Part shown: piece by piece, positions 25,259 to 33,637 of the stretch
Layout of the letters: every line of letters begins with the position of its first letter
How positions within the stretch are numbered: position 1 is the stretch's first letter
Assembly (NCBI RefSeq): GCF_900109735.1
Contig: NZ_FOAS01000009.1
Location: 1 to 64,000 of the forward strand
Length of the DNA: 64,000 nt
Reading direction: 5' to 3'
DNA from: Atopomonas hussainii
Lineage (GTDB): Bacteria; Pseudomonadota; Gammaproteobacteria; Pseudomonadales; Pseudomonadaceae
Translations under genes and position numbers: made by a program
The notes under the pieces: generated by a model
The model's input: the letters and a program-made list of their open reading frames with translations, nothing else
Told to the model about the DNA's origin: nothing
Database searches by the model: none

Positions 25259-27031
25259 GTGGCGCACAACACAGGCTTAACACATTGGCTGTTGCGGCAC
25301 GCCAAGCTGGTGCTGGGGCTGATTGCCTTGGTGGGCCTGCTGGGCGTGTGGTTTTCGTGGTTGCTCTGGCAGTTACTCAGCAGCAAAGAGCACCAAGTGG
25401 TTGCCGAGCAGCAGCGCAGCGCCGCCACTCTGCTGGTCGAGCGTGTTCAGGAAGACCTAGAAGAACAACTGCGCAGCTTCGCCCGCTTTGGCCGACGCAT
25501 CGAAAGCCTTGAACAGTTCGATACACACAGCTGGCAGCATGAGTCGCACGTGCAGCTGGAGGACTTTTCCAGCTGGCATGTGTTGGTGCTGATCGACCGC
25601 CAATACCGCCTACGCCACGTGTTCACTCGCGCCGGTGATCTACCGCTAGAGCAAGCCCACTATCAACAGGTGCTGCGGCGTTTTAGTGGCCTAGCTGAGC
25701 AGGCCCGCGAGCAGCGGCGCGATGCCATGACGCCACCGCATCTGACGCGGCACAACCGTTTAGGTCAGGGCCATCTGGTGCCCTTGTATGACCCGCAAGG
25801 TGCGTTTATCGGTTGGTTATATGGCGGCTTTTTCGTCGGCGAACTGATGGCCAGAGCCTTGATCCCGATGATCGAGCAAGGCTATGTGATTCGCCTGCAG
25901 CAAGGCGAACAGGTGATTTTTGACAACGACCCCGAGCGGCGCTTGGGCAACAGCCAAGGCGTGGCCACACACAGCCCGCTGTATCTGCGCGATACCCGCT
26001 ATGACATTTGGTTGGAGCCCAGCGAAGCCCTTGTCAGCGCAGGTTTTACCGATTGGCCGCAGTGGGTGTTGCTGGCCAGCCTGCTGAACACCGCGTTGTT
26101 AATGCTGGCGCTGTTCTATAACTATCGCCGCTTGCAGGCCGAGCAAGCGGTGCGCCAGAGCAAGTTGTTGGTGCAAGAGTTGCTGGCGCTAACCGGGCAA
26201 GCGGCGGACGCCTTGCTGGTGATGAAACCTGAGGGGCGGCAAGTGCTCTACGCCAGCCCGCGCTTACTAGAGCTCACCGGCCACGCCAATGAAGCGGCGA
26301 TTCAGCGCTTGCTTAAAGAGCGGCCCAGCGCCTTGACCCCCGAACCTGAGCGTTGGCAGGCCGATTTTACCCCCGGCAAAACCCACGAGTTTCGTGCCCA
26401 GTTGGCGCACACCAATGGCAGCTTGCGCACAGTGGATGTGAGTGCCCGTGGTGTGCTGTTCCACCGCGAGCGGTTTGTGCTCTACAGCTGCCGCGATGCC
26501 AGCCAGCGCATGGCGGTGGAGCAGGCCCTTAAGGAGCAGTCGTTGCTCGATGGCTTAACCGGGCTGCATAACCGGCGCGCTTTTGATCAAGCCATCGCAC
26601 GCGCCATAGACGGCTTGCAGGCGGGCGCGCCGTGCACTTTGGTGATGCTTGATGTGGATTACTTCAAGCGCTTTAACGACAGCCTTGGCCATCAGGCTGG
26701 GGATGACTGTTTACGTGAACTAGGCCAGCTGCTTAGCGACAACACCCGTCGCGATAGCGAGCAAGCGTTTCGTTATGGCGGCGAAGAGTTTGCCCTGCTG
26801 CTGGAGGGCGACAGCAACGCGGCGGGCAAAGCCGCCGAGCATATTCGCCTTGCCTTGCAGCAACGTGCCATCACCCATCCGCAAAGCCCCCTGGGGGAGG
26901 TGACGATCAGCTTAGGCTTAGCTGAGGGCCTCGCGCAGCAAAGCGCCGAGGCGTGGCTAAAAGCCGCCGATCAGGCCTTGTATCAGGCCAAACAGCAAGG
27001 GCGAAACTGCGTGGTCAAGGCTGACGCCTGA
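25259..27031 (+). CDS. Membrane PAS-like/GGDEF diguanylate cyclase
   Basis: 590 residues: TM at about 18-42, periplasmic sensor to about 265, TM near 270-290, a PAS-like domain at about 305-420, and GGDEF from about 425. The cyclase core looks active: LDGLTGLHNRRAFDQ, LDVDYFKRFNDSLGHQAGDDCL and RYGGEEF. The product inhibition site upstream of GGEEF reads RDSE rather than RxxD, so feedback control may be lost. Start is GTG at 25259 behind a G-rich RBS in a hairpin. Makes c-di-GMP in response to a periplasmic ligand that is not identified. Confidence 0.92.
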   Translation: MAHNTGLTHWLLRHAKLVLGLIALVGLLGVWFSWLLWQLLSSKEHQVVAEQQRSAATLLVERVQEDLEEQLRSFARFGRRIESLEQFDTHSWQHESHVQLEDFSSWHVLVLIDRQYRLRHVFTRAGDLPLEQAHYQQVLRRFSGLAEQAREQRRDAMTPPHLTRHNRLGQGHLVPLYDPQGAFIGWLYGGFFVGELMARALIPMIEQGYVIRLQQGEQVIFDNDPERRLGNSQGVATHSPLYLRDTRYDIWLEPSEALVSAGFTDWPQWVLLASLLNTALLMLALFYNYRRLQAEQAVRQSKLLVQELLALTGQAADALLVMKPEGRQVLYASPRLLELTGHANEAAIQRLLKERPSALTPEPERWQADFTPGKTHEFRAQLAHTNGSLRTVDVSARGVLFHRERFVLYSCRDASQRMAVEQALKEQSLLDGLTGLHNRRAFDQAIARAIDGLQAGAPCTLVMLDVDYFKRFNDSLGHQAGDDCLRELGQLLSDNTRRDSEQAFRYGGEEFALLLEGDSNAAGKAAEHIRLALQQRAITHPQSPLGEVTISLGLAEGLAQQSAEAWLKAADQALYQAKQQGRNCVVKADA

Positions 27032-27163
27032 TCGGTTTGCGGGGCGTGGCACAGCTTTGCAGCCCACAGGGCATAGGCCCTTGGTCGATTTTTTAAGGCT
27101 TTCGGCGGTGTCTTGCGCGGGGTTGGCTAAGCTGAAAACAGCTTATCGTTGCGAGGCCAACGC

Positions 27164-29317
27164 ATGCGCGTTTTGTTAGGTATTGATCTGCCGGCTGGCA
27201 TGTTGGTGATCCCCTATCAGCATGATGTGTTTCTGGTCATGGTGGCCCTGTGCATTGCCGTGGCTGCCGCCTTTGTCACGCAAAGTTTGATGGAACAACT
27301 CACGGTCATGGCGCGCACTGGGGTTAGCGCGCTGGCGTTGCGCGTTGGCTGGTTATCGTCGGCCTTCTGCATGGGCGGTGGGGTTTGGGCGCTGCATTTC
27401 ATCAGTCTGCTGGCGCTGCGGGCGCCTATTCAGCGCGACTACGACGTCGGTTTAACTGTGCTGTCGTTACTGATCGTGATTGCCGCCAGTGCTTGGGCGC
27501 TGCACCTGCTGCAGCATGCGCGGCCGCGTTGGGCTTTATGGCAGGCGGCGGTGGTGTCGGGACTGGGTATCGTGCTCATGCATTATCTGGGCATGCTGTC
27601 GATGCGCATGGTCGCCGTGCAGCTGTACAACCCCGGCTATGTGTTGCTGGTGCTGCCGTTGGCTATGGGCACGGCGTATTTGGGGTTTTACCTCGTGCAG
27701 CATTTGCACGATAACGCCTCCACCGGGGTGTATTTGTCGCTCAAGTTGGCCACCAGCTTAGTGATGGCGCTAGGGGTGGCAGCGGTGCACTTCGTTGGCA
27801 TGCACGGCATGCGCCTGATCCTCAATATCGATGTGCAAGCCTATGTGCAGCGTGGCCCGGCGGCTGATACCGAGATGGGCTTAGTGGTGGGCGTTGTGGC
27901 GATGCTGATCATGCTGATCGGGCTGATTTCCGGAGGCTGGGTGCAGCGCTCGTTGTATTTGCAGCGCAATGCGCTCAGTCAGACGGCCATGCGTTTGCAA
28001 CAAGCCAGCGATTACGACCCGCTAACCGGCCTGTACAACAGCCGCGCGTTTCGCGAGCGCTTAGAAATGCGCTTGGCCGCCCTGGGTGAAGCACACAATG
28101 CGCTGATCCTCTGGCTCGATCTGGATCAGTTCAAACGCATTAACGACAGCCTAGGGCACGCCCAAGGTGACGAGCTGCTCGTGCAAGTGGCGCTGCGTTT
28201 GCGCGGGGCGTTACCCGGCGGGGCTATTTTGGGTCGTTACGCGGCCGATGAGTTTTGCGCAGTGATTAGCGATGGCGACGTGGCCAACTTGCAAGATATC
28301 CCCCAGCGCCTACGCGAGCAGCTGGAGCCGCCGCTGCAGCTTAGCGATACCGCCCTGCAACTGAGCGCCAGTATTGGCTACACCTATTACCCCGACGATG
28401 GTCGCAACAGCGCCGAGCTGCTGCGCGATGCGGGGATTGCGTTGGGCTGGTGCAAAAAGAACGGGCGCAACCGCAGCCAGCGTTTCAGCCTAGAGCTGGC
28501 CGGCGAAGCACAGATGGACTTGCGTCTGGAGCAAGACCTGCGCCAAGCCATCGACCAAAACGAGTTGCAGGTCTACTTCCAGCCTATCGTGCGCGGCGAT
28601 AGCGGCGAGGTAGAGGCGCTAGAGGCGCTGGTACGCTGGCCGCATGCCGTGTTTGGCATGATCAACCCCGAGCGCTTTGTCGGCTTGGCCGAACAATGCG
28701 GCATGATTGGTGAGTTAGACGCTTGGGTGATGCAGCGCGCAGCCCGTGAGGTGCGCGAACTGCACGAGCATGGCCGCAAGATTCGCGTGGGGGTGAATTG
28801 CTCGGCGCTGAATTTGTCCGACCCAGAGCTGCCCATGCGCGTCGAGCTGGCGCTGCGCAGCTCGGGCTTGCCGGCCACTTACCTCACCCTAGAAATCACC
28901 GAAAATGCGCTGATGGGCAATGTGCTACAGGCGGCAGAGAGCCTGCAAAAAATCCGCGAGTTGGGGGTGAAGGTATCGATTGATGATTTCGGTACGGGTT
29001 ATTCGTCGCTGGCGTATTTACGCAAACTGCCGGTCAACGCATTAAAGATCGACCGTTCGTTTATTCGTGAATTAGACATCAGCCGCCAAGACCAAGAGCT
29101 GACCGGGGCGATTATTGCCATGGCGCACAAGCTGCAATTGCGCGTGGTGGCCGAAGGGGTGGAGTCGCTCAAGCACGTGGCCTTACTGCGCGAGCAGCAG
29201 TGCGACTTACTGCAAGGCTTTTGGTTTAGTCGGCCGTTACCGATGAGCGAGTTGCGCGAATGGCTGAGCCTGTATCGCCCGGTGGATGTATTGCCGCCCA
29301 ACCAGCAAGCCAGCTGA
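27164..29317 (+). CDS. MHYT-GGDEF-EAL protein
   Basis: 717 residues: an MHYT sensor of about seven TM helices (motifs WALHFISLL, LMHYLGMLSMRM and VHFVGMHGMRL, thought to hold copper and to sense O2, CO or NO), then GGDEF and EAL domains. The cyclase motif is AADEF (RYAADEF), so cyclase activity is unlikely, although the substrate loop DLDQFKRINDSLG is kept. The EAL domain has EALVRW, LEITENALM, IDDFGTGYSSL, LKIDRSFI and VAEGVES, all intact. The ATG at 27164 has GAGG 8 bases ahead. Predicted c-di-GMP phosphodiesterase. Homologous in layout to Pseudomonas MucR/NbdA. Confidence 0.93.
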   Translation: MRVLLGIDLPAGMLVIPYQHDVFLVMVALCIAVAAAFVTQSLMEQLTVMARTGVSALALRVGWLSSAFCMGGGVWALHFISLLALRAPIQRDYDVGLTVLSLLIVIAASAWALHLLQHARPRWALWQAAVVSGLGIVLMHYLGMLSMRMVAVQLYNPGYVLLVLPLAMGTAYLGFYLVQHLHDNASTGVYLSLKLATSLVMALGVAAVHFVGMHGMRLILNIDVQAYVQRGPAADTEMGLVVGVVAMLIMLIGLISGGWVQRSLYLQRNALSQTAMRLQQASDYDPLTGLYNSRAFRERLEMRLAALGEAHNALILWLDLDQFKRINDSLGHAQGDELLVQVALRLRGALPGGAILGRYAADEFCAVISDGDVANLQDIPQRLREQLEPPLQLSDTALQLSASIGYTYYPDDGRNSAELLRDAGIALGWCKKNGRNRSQRFSLELAGEAQMDLRLEQDLRQAIDQNELQVYFQPIVRGDSGEVEALEALVRWPHAVFGMINPERFVGLAEQCGMIGELDAWVMQRAAREVRELHEHGRKIRVGVNCSALNLSDPELPMRVELALRSSGLPATYLTLEITENALMGNVLQAAESLQKIRELGVKVSIDDFGTGYSSLAYLRKLPVNALKIDRSFIRELDISRQDQELTGAIIAMAHKLQLRVVAEGVESLKHVALLREQQCDLLQGFWFSRPLPMSELREWLSLYRPVDVLPPNQQAS

Positions 29318-29338
29318 TTGGGCGTTGGTAATGGCTGA

Positions 29339-29968
29339 TTAGGCTTCTTGCTGCACGGTGGTGAGCAAACCGGCAGCCAGCACAAAGCAGCCGCCAAACA
29401 CCCGGTTGAGTAACTTTTGCTGGTGCGGGCTGCGTAGCAGGCGCAGCACCTTGGCAGCCAGCGCGGTGTAGCCGGCCATCACCAGCAAATCGACGCCAAT
29501 CATAGTCGCCGCCAGAATCAGGTATTGCTGAGCCAGCGGCTGGCTGGGGTCAATAAACGGCGGCAACACGGCCAGAATAAAAATGATCGACTTAGGGTTG
29601 CTGGCGTTAATCAAAAAGCCGCGCAGCAGCAGGCTTAAGGGGCGGCCAATCGGGCGCGCGCCGTCATCGCTGACCAAAGGCGCAGGCTCGGCGCGCCATT
29701 GGCTGATGCCCAGCCACAGCAAGTAAGCCACGCCAAACCACTTGATCAGGTTAAACGCCAGCTCCGAGGCGGCCAGAATGGCGCCTAAGCCCAGCGCTAC
29801 CACTAGGGTTTGCAGGGCTAACGCCACCTGCAAGCCAATCGCCGTCCAATAGCCGCGCACAAAGCCGTAGCGCACGCCGCTGCTCATCGAGGCCACCGCA
29901 CCGGCACCGGGCGACAGGCTCAGCAACCAACAGGCGGCAAAAAAGGTTAACCACACCGACAGCGCCAT
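29339..29968 (-). CDS. LysE-family translocator
   Basis: 209-residue inner membrane exporter with about six TM helices. The N-terminal SLSPGAGAVASMSSGVRYG and the mid region GFLINASNPKSIIFILAVLPPFID are typical of RhtB/LysE members, which export amino acids and related compounds. GGGAG precedes the ATG at 29968; the longer frame to 30025 would translate the terminator of terC and is rejected. It lies 66 bases after terC on the same strand with a terminator between them. Confidence 0.88.
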   Translation of the reverse strand: MALSVWLTFFAACWLLSLSPGAGAVASMSSGVRYGFVRGYWTAIGLQVALALQTLVVALGLGAILAASELAFNLIKWFGVAYLLWLGISQWRAEPAPLVSDDGARPIGRPLSLLLRGFLINASNPKSIIFILAVLPPFIDPSQPLAQQYLILAATMIGVDLLVMAGYTALAAKVLRLLRSPHQQKLLNRVFGGCFVLAAGLLTTVQQEA

Positions 29969-29980
29969 CACGGCTACTCC

Positions 29981-30013
29981 CAAAAAGACAAACCCCAGAC
30001 TAGCTGGGGTTTG
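29981..30013 (-). terminator. Terminator downstream of the TerC gene
   Basis: On the minus strand: CAAACCCCAG, loop CTAGT, CTGGGGTTTG, then TCTTTTTG. A 10-bp stem and T-tract follow 20 bases after the terC stop. Only 12 bases separate the T-tract from the lysE-family ATG, leaving no room for a promoter. Confidence 0.85.
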
Positions 30014-30033
30014 TGCTTGATACACCGATACAG

Positions 30034-30786
30034 TTACGGGGTATTTTTGCGTAACTCCACCGCGGCTTTGGCGGCTTTCTTGCCACGCATGCGGATATTG
30101 AGTGCTTCCACCGCCAGCGAGAACGCCATGGCGAAGTACACGTAGCCCTTGGGCACATGCACACCGAAGGCCTCGGCAATCAGCAGGGTGCCGACGCAGA
30201 TCAAGAACGACAGGGCGAGAATTTTCAGCGACGGGTGCTTGTCGATGAACTCACTGATGGTGCCGGCTGACAGCATCATCACAATCACCGAAATGATGAT
30301 CGCCGCCACCATGATCGGCACGTGCGACACCAAGCCCACCGCAGTAATCACCGAATCCAGCGAGAAGACGATATCGATGATGGCGATCTGGATGATGATG
30401 CCCATAAAGCCGCGCGCCGCTTTGCCGGTATCCGCTTCTTGGCTTTCTTCTTCGCCTTCCAGGCCGTGGTAGATCTCCATGGTGCTCTTGAACAGCAAGA
30501 ACAAGCCGCCGAAGAACAGAATCAGGTCGCGGCCAGAGATGCCGTGCTCAAACACGGTGAACAGGTCGTCGGTCAGGCGCATCACCCAGGTGATCGACAG
30601 CAGCAGCAAGATCCGTGTGCCCATAGCTAACGCCAAGCCAAAGAAGCGCGCCTTGGGTTGCATCGCCTTGGGCAGGCGGCTTACCAGAATGGAAATAAAG
30701 ATGATGTTGTCGATGCCCAGAACGATTTCCAGAGCAGTCAATGTCAGAAAGGCAACCCAGATTTCTGGGCTGGTCAGCCATTCCAT
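30034..30786 (-). CDS. TerC-family integral membrane protein
   Basis: 250 residues, about seven TM helices. The two TerC signature repeats with acidic metal-binding residues are visible: LEIVLGIDNIIFISIL and IDIVFSLDSVITAVGLV. Family members are linked to metal (manganese, tellurite) homeostasis or export. AAGGA lies 8 bases before the ATG. I looked for a manganese riboswitch in the 135 bases upstream and saw none. The gene ends at a clear terminator. Confidence 0.9.
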   Translation of the reverse strand: MEWLTSPEIWVAFLTLTALEIVLGIDNIIFISILVSRLPKAMQPKARFFGLALAMGTRILLLLSITWVMRLTDDLFTVFEHGISGRDLILFFGGLFLLFKSTMEIYHGLEGEEESQEADTGKAARGFMGIIIQIAIIDIVFSLDSVITAVGLVSHVPIMVAAIIISVIVMMLSAGTISEFIDKHPSLKILALSFLICVGTLLIAEAFGVHVPKGYVYFAMAFSLAVEALNIRMRGKKAAKAAVELRKNTP

Positions 30787-30921
30787 GTCACAAATCCTTG
30801 CAGGGGGCGGCGAAATTGCCGGCGCTTATTCTAGGGGGCGTAGAAGGTGCTCGCTACTGAGATTGCGAAAACTCAGCGCGAGCATATCCGCGACGCTATT
30901 GAGCGGGTCGCTGCGTAGGGG

Positions 30922-31464
30922 CTAGCACGTGATAGCCGGTTGCTTGCTTTGCTGCAGATGGTCCTGGGTGGTTAAGGCTTCGATCAGTGGATGTTTAGAT
31001 AGAGTGAAGTTGTGGTGGGCAATCAAGGTAGCGGCCTCAGCATGCGGCTTGCTATGCGTGGTGTGCGCGTCACTGATTAGGCTCACACGATAGCCTTGGC
31101 TGGCCGCGGCAAAGGCTGTGCGGTCGATGCAAAAGTCGCTGGCATACCCGCAAATGATTAGGTGTTGCACGCCGTATTCATCTAAGCGCTGTTTCAGCGT
31201 GGTGTTTTGAAAGGAGTCTGCGGTTTGCTTGCGTAAGCGCTGATCCTCGTGACTGAGATTCAATTTTGCGGCGAGTTGCCATGGATCGGTGTCAGGCAGC
31301 AAAACACCGGGAATTTCGTGCTGGATAAAAACAATCGGTGTTGAGCTGTCGCGGGCGTTGCCGATGAGCTGGTTAATGTTGTCCAGAGTCTCGTCGGCAT
31401 AGGGCGGTGGGTTGTGAGCAAAAATACCGTTTTGTACATCGATTACGAGTAGTGCTGATTGCAT
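30922..31464 (-). CDS. Isochorismatase-family cysteine hydrolase
   Basis: 180 residues. The catalytic triad pieces are Asp in LLVIDVQNGIF, the cis-peptide region and Cys in ICGYASDFCIDRTAFAA. The family cleaves amides such as nicotinamide, or isochorismate ether bonds; the substrate cannot be decided. The ATG at 31464 has AAGGAG 6 bases ahead; an ATG two codons upstream sits on the RBS. Divergent from the acyl-CoA dehydrogenase, sharing an intergenic region with three TTGTACAA palindromes. Composition is a little more AT-rich than its neighbours. Confidence 0.87.
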   Translation of the reverse strand: MQSALLVIDVQNGIFAHNPPPYADETLDNINQLIGNARDSSTPIVFIQHEIPGVLLPDTDPWQLAAKLNLSHEDQRLRKQTADSFQNTTLKQRLDEYGVQHLIICGYASDFCIDRTAFAAASQGYRVSLISDAHTTHSKPHAEAATLIAHHNFTLSKHPLIEALTTQDHLQQSKQPAITC

Positions 31465-31593
31465 GCTCATCTCCTTGAGCGGGCTGATTAAGCCGCATAA
31501 CACGCGGCTTTTGACTGTTTAGCGCAGTGCTTTATGGCCGTCTAGTTGGATATTTTCTGGCCTGATCAAGATGGGGCGTTGGCTGTCTGTAGC

Positions 31594-31709
31594 TTGTACA
31601 AGATTTTTTGTGCAGTGCTGGTACGCAGGGGCTTAGGTGACGGCGCTAGGTGTCCGCTTTGTGTTAATGGATGAGATATTTCTTGTACAAAGCTTGCAAT
31701 ATTGTACAA
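31594..31709. promoter_or_regulatory. Three TTGTACAA palindromes in a divergent promoter region
   Basis: Perfect copies at 31594-31601, 31683-31690 and 31702-31709. The last two are 19 bp apart and each is extended by flanking C/G (CTTGTACAA, TTGTACAAG). They lie 51-166 bases before the dehydrogenase ATG and 130 or more bases before the divergent hydrolase. Three identical 8-mers in 116 bases is far above chance and points to a dimeric repressor or activator site; the regulator was not identified. Confidence 0.6.
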
Positions 31710-31759
31710 GTAGCTATACAAAAAAGCCCTCTTGTTTAGTTTTCTGGGTGATTAACGTC

Positions 31760-33538
31760 ATGCCTGCTTACCGCGCCCCCTTACGTGATATGCAGTTTGT
31801 CTTCGACGAGCTGCTCGATGCTTATGCCACCTTGCAGTCGCTGCCCACGCAGCGCGAGTTCAGTAATGACCTCGGTGGCGCCATTTTGGAAGAAGCCGCC
31901 AAATTGGCGGAAAACGTGCTGGCGCCGGTCAACGGCCCGGGCGACAAACAAGGCTGCCAGTACGACCCGGCTAGCCACAGCGTGAAAACCCCCGAAGGCT
32001 TTAAAGCCGCTTACCAGCAGTTTGCCGAAGGCGGCTGGACGGCGCTGGCCTGCGAGCCGGAGTTCGGCGGCCAAGGCCTGCCACACGTGCTTAACATGAT
32101 GGTGGAAGAGATGGCCTGCTCGGCCAACCTATCGCTGGGCATGTACCCCGGCCTCACCCACGGCGCCATTAACGCACTGACCGCGCACGGCACTCGCGAG
32201 CAGCAAGAGCGTTACCTGCCCAAGCTGATTAGTGGCGAGTGGACCGGCACTATGTGCCTCACCGAGCCTCAGTGCGGCACCGACCTTGGCCTAATTCGCA
32301 CCCGCGCCGTGCCGCAGGCCGATGGCAGCTACGCCATCAGCGGTACCAAGATTTGGATCACCGGCGGCGAGCATGATCTGGTGGATAACATCGTGCACTT
32401 AGTACTGGCCAAGCTGCCCGACGCGCCGGACAGCGTGAAAGGTATCTCGCTGTTTTTAGTGCCTAAGTTCCTCGATGACGGCAGTCGCAACCCGGCCTTC
32501 TGCGGCGGCCTTGAGCACAAGATGGGCATCAAGGGCTCGGCGACCTGCGTGATGAACTTTGAAGGCGCCAAAGGTTGGCTAATTGGCGAAGCCAACAAAG
32601 GCCTCAAGTGCATGTTCACCATGATGAACTCGGCGCGCTTGATGGTTGGCATGCAAGGTTTGGGCATTGCCGAAACGGCGTATCAGGTGAGCCTCGGCTT
32701 TGCCAAAGAGCGCCTGCAAAGCCGCTCGCTGTCTGGCCCGAAGGCGGCGGACAAGCCGGCCGACCCGATCATCGTGCACCCCGATGTGCGCCGCATGTTG
32801 CTGCGCCAGAAGGTGGTCATCGAAGGCTGCCGAGCGCTGGCCTATTTCACCGGCCTGCACTTGGATGTGGCGCACGATCACGAAGACCCGGCGGTACGTC
32901 AGCAAGCTGATGATCTGGTGCAGCTGCTCACCCCAGTGGTCAAGGCCTTCTTAACCGACGAAGGCTTCACCTGCGCCAACGAAGGCTTACAAGTGCTAGG
33001 TGGCTCGGGCTTTACCGAAGATTGGGGCATTGAGCAGCTGGTGCGCGACTGCCGTATCACGCGCATCTATGAAGGCACCAACGGCATTCAGGCGCTCGAT
33101 TTGGTCGGTCGTAAATTGGCCTTGGGTGGCGGCCGAGCGGTGCGCAGTTTCTTTGTGATGCTCGAAGGCTGGTTAAAAGCTAACGCCGATGCGCCGCACA
33201 CCGCAGCGGTGGGCAAAGCGCTCAAGCAGCTGCAAGAAGCCACGATGTGGCTGGCCAGCGAAGGCATGAAAGACCCCGAGCAAGCCGGTGCGGCATCGGT
33301 GCCCTACCTGCGCTTGTTTGCCCTCACCACGCTGGCGTGGCTGTGGTCGCGCATGGCCTTAGTGGCGCAAAACGCCCTGGCGGCGGGCAGCAGTGAAACC
33401 ACCTTCTACAACGCCAAAGTGAAATCAGCCGACTTCTTTATGGCCCGCGTACTGACCGAAACTGATGGCTTGCTGGCCGAGGTGAAAGCAGGCAAGGACA
33501 CCTTGATGGCCTTCAGTGAGGAGGAGTTTGCTGTCTAA
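31760..33538 (+). CDS. Acyl-CoA dehydrogenase (long C-terminal form)
   Basis: 592-residue FAD enzyme catalysing alpha,beta-dehydrogenation of acyl-CoA in beta-oxidation or a related catabolic route. Motifs: GGWTALACEPEFGGQGLP, CLTEPQCGTDLGLIRT (FAD site), GTKIWITGGEHDL and the catalytic Glu region IYEGTNGIQALDLVGRKL. The length and the extra C-terminal domain match the DmdC/FadE5-like group. The ATG at 31760 is chosen because homologues start MPAYRAPLRDMQFV; the RBS is weak. Followed by two hairpins. Possibly regulated through the TTGTACAA sites. Confidence 0.92.
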   Translation: MPAYRAPLRDMQFVFDELLDAYATLQSLPTQREFSNDLGGAILEEAAKLAENVLAPVNGPGDKQGCQYDPASHSVKTPEGFKAAYQQFAEGGWTALACEPEFGGQGLPHVLNMMVEEMACSANLSLGMYPGLTHGAINALTAHGTREQQERYLPKLISGEWTGTMCLTEPQCGTDLGLIRTRAVPQADGSYAISGTKIWITGGEHDLVDNIVHLVLAKLPDAPDSVKGISLFLVPKFLDDGSRNPAFCGGLEHKMGIKGSATCVMNFEGAKGWLIGEANKGLKCMFTMMNSARLMVGMQGLGIAETAYQVSLGFAKERLQSRSLSGPKAADKPADPIIVHPDVRRMLLRQKVVIEGCRALAYFTGLHLDVAHDHEDPAVRQQADDLVQLLTPVVKAFLTDEGFTCANEGLQVLGGSGFTEDWGIEQLVRDCRITRIYEGTNGIQALDLVGRKLALGGGRAVRSFFVMLEGWLKANADAPHTAAVGKALKQLQEATMWLASEGMKDPEQAGAASVPYLRLFALTTLAWLWSRMALVAQNALAAGSSETTFYNAKVKSADFFMARVLTETDGLLAEVKAGKDTLMAFSEEEFAV

Positions 33539-33553
33539 ACGCAATGCGTTTTG

Positions 33554-33579
33554 AGTCAGCTCGCGGCATCGAGCTGACT
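33554..33579 (+). terminator. Hairpin after the acyl-CoA dehydrogenase gene
   Basis: AGTCAGCTCG, loop CGGCAT, CGAGCTGACT: a perfect 10-bp stem 16 bases after the stop, without a T-tract. It may protect the mRNA 3' end or act with the next hairpin. Confidence 0.5.
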
Positions 33580-33599
33580 TGATAAGCCCTCTGCGCACG

Positions 33600-33637
33600 C
33601 CGGCAGCCGCTCCCCCCTTTAAGCTGCCGGTTTTTTT
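33600..33637 (+). terminator. Rho-independent terminator before convergent ABC-F gene
   Basis: CCGGCAGC, a 15-base loop, GCTGCCGG, then TTTTTTT. The T-run overlaps the stop codon of the convergent ABC-F gene. Serves the acyl-CoA dehydrogenase transcript. Confidence 0.75.

Noticed and set aside
30787-30921. Possible yybP-ykoY manganese riboswitch upstream of terC
   Set aside because: The conserved core stems and loop sequences could not be found on the minus strand.
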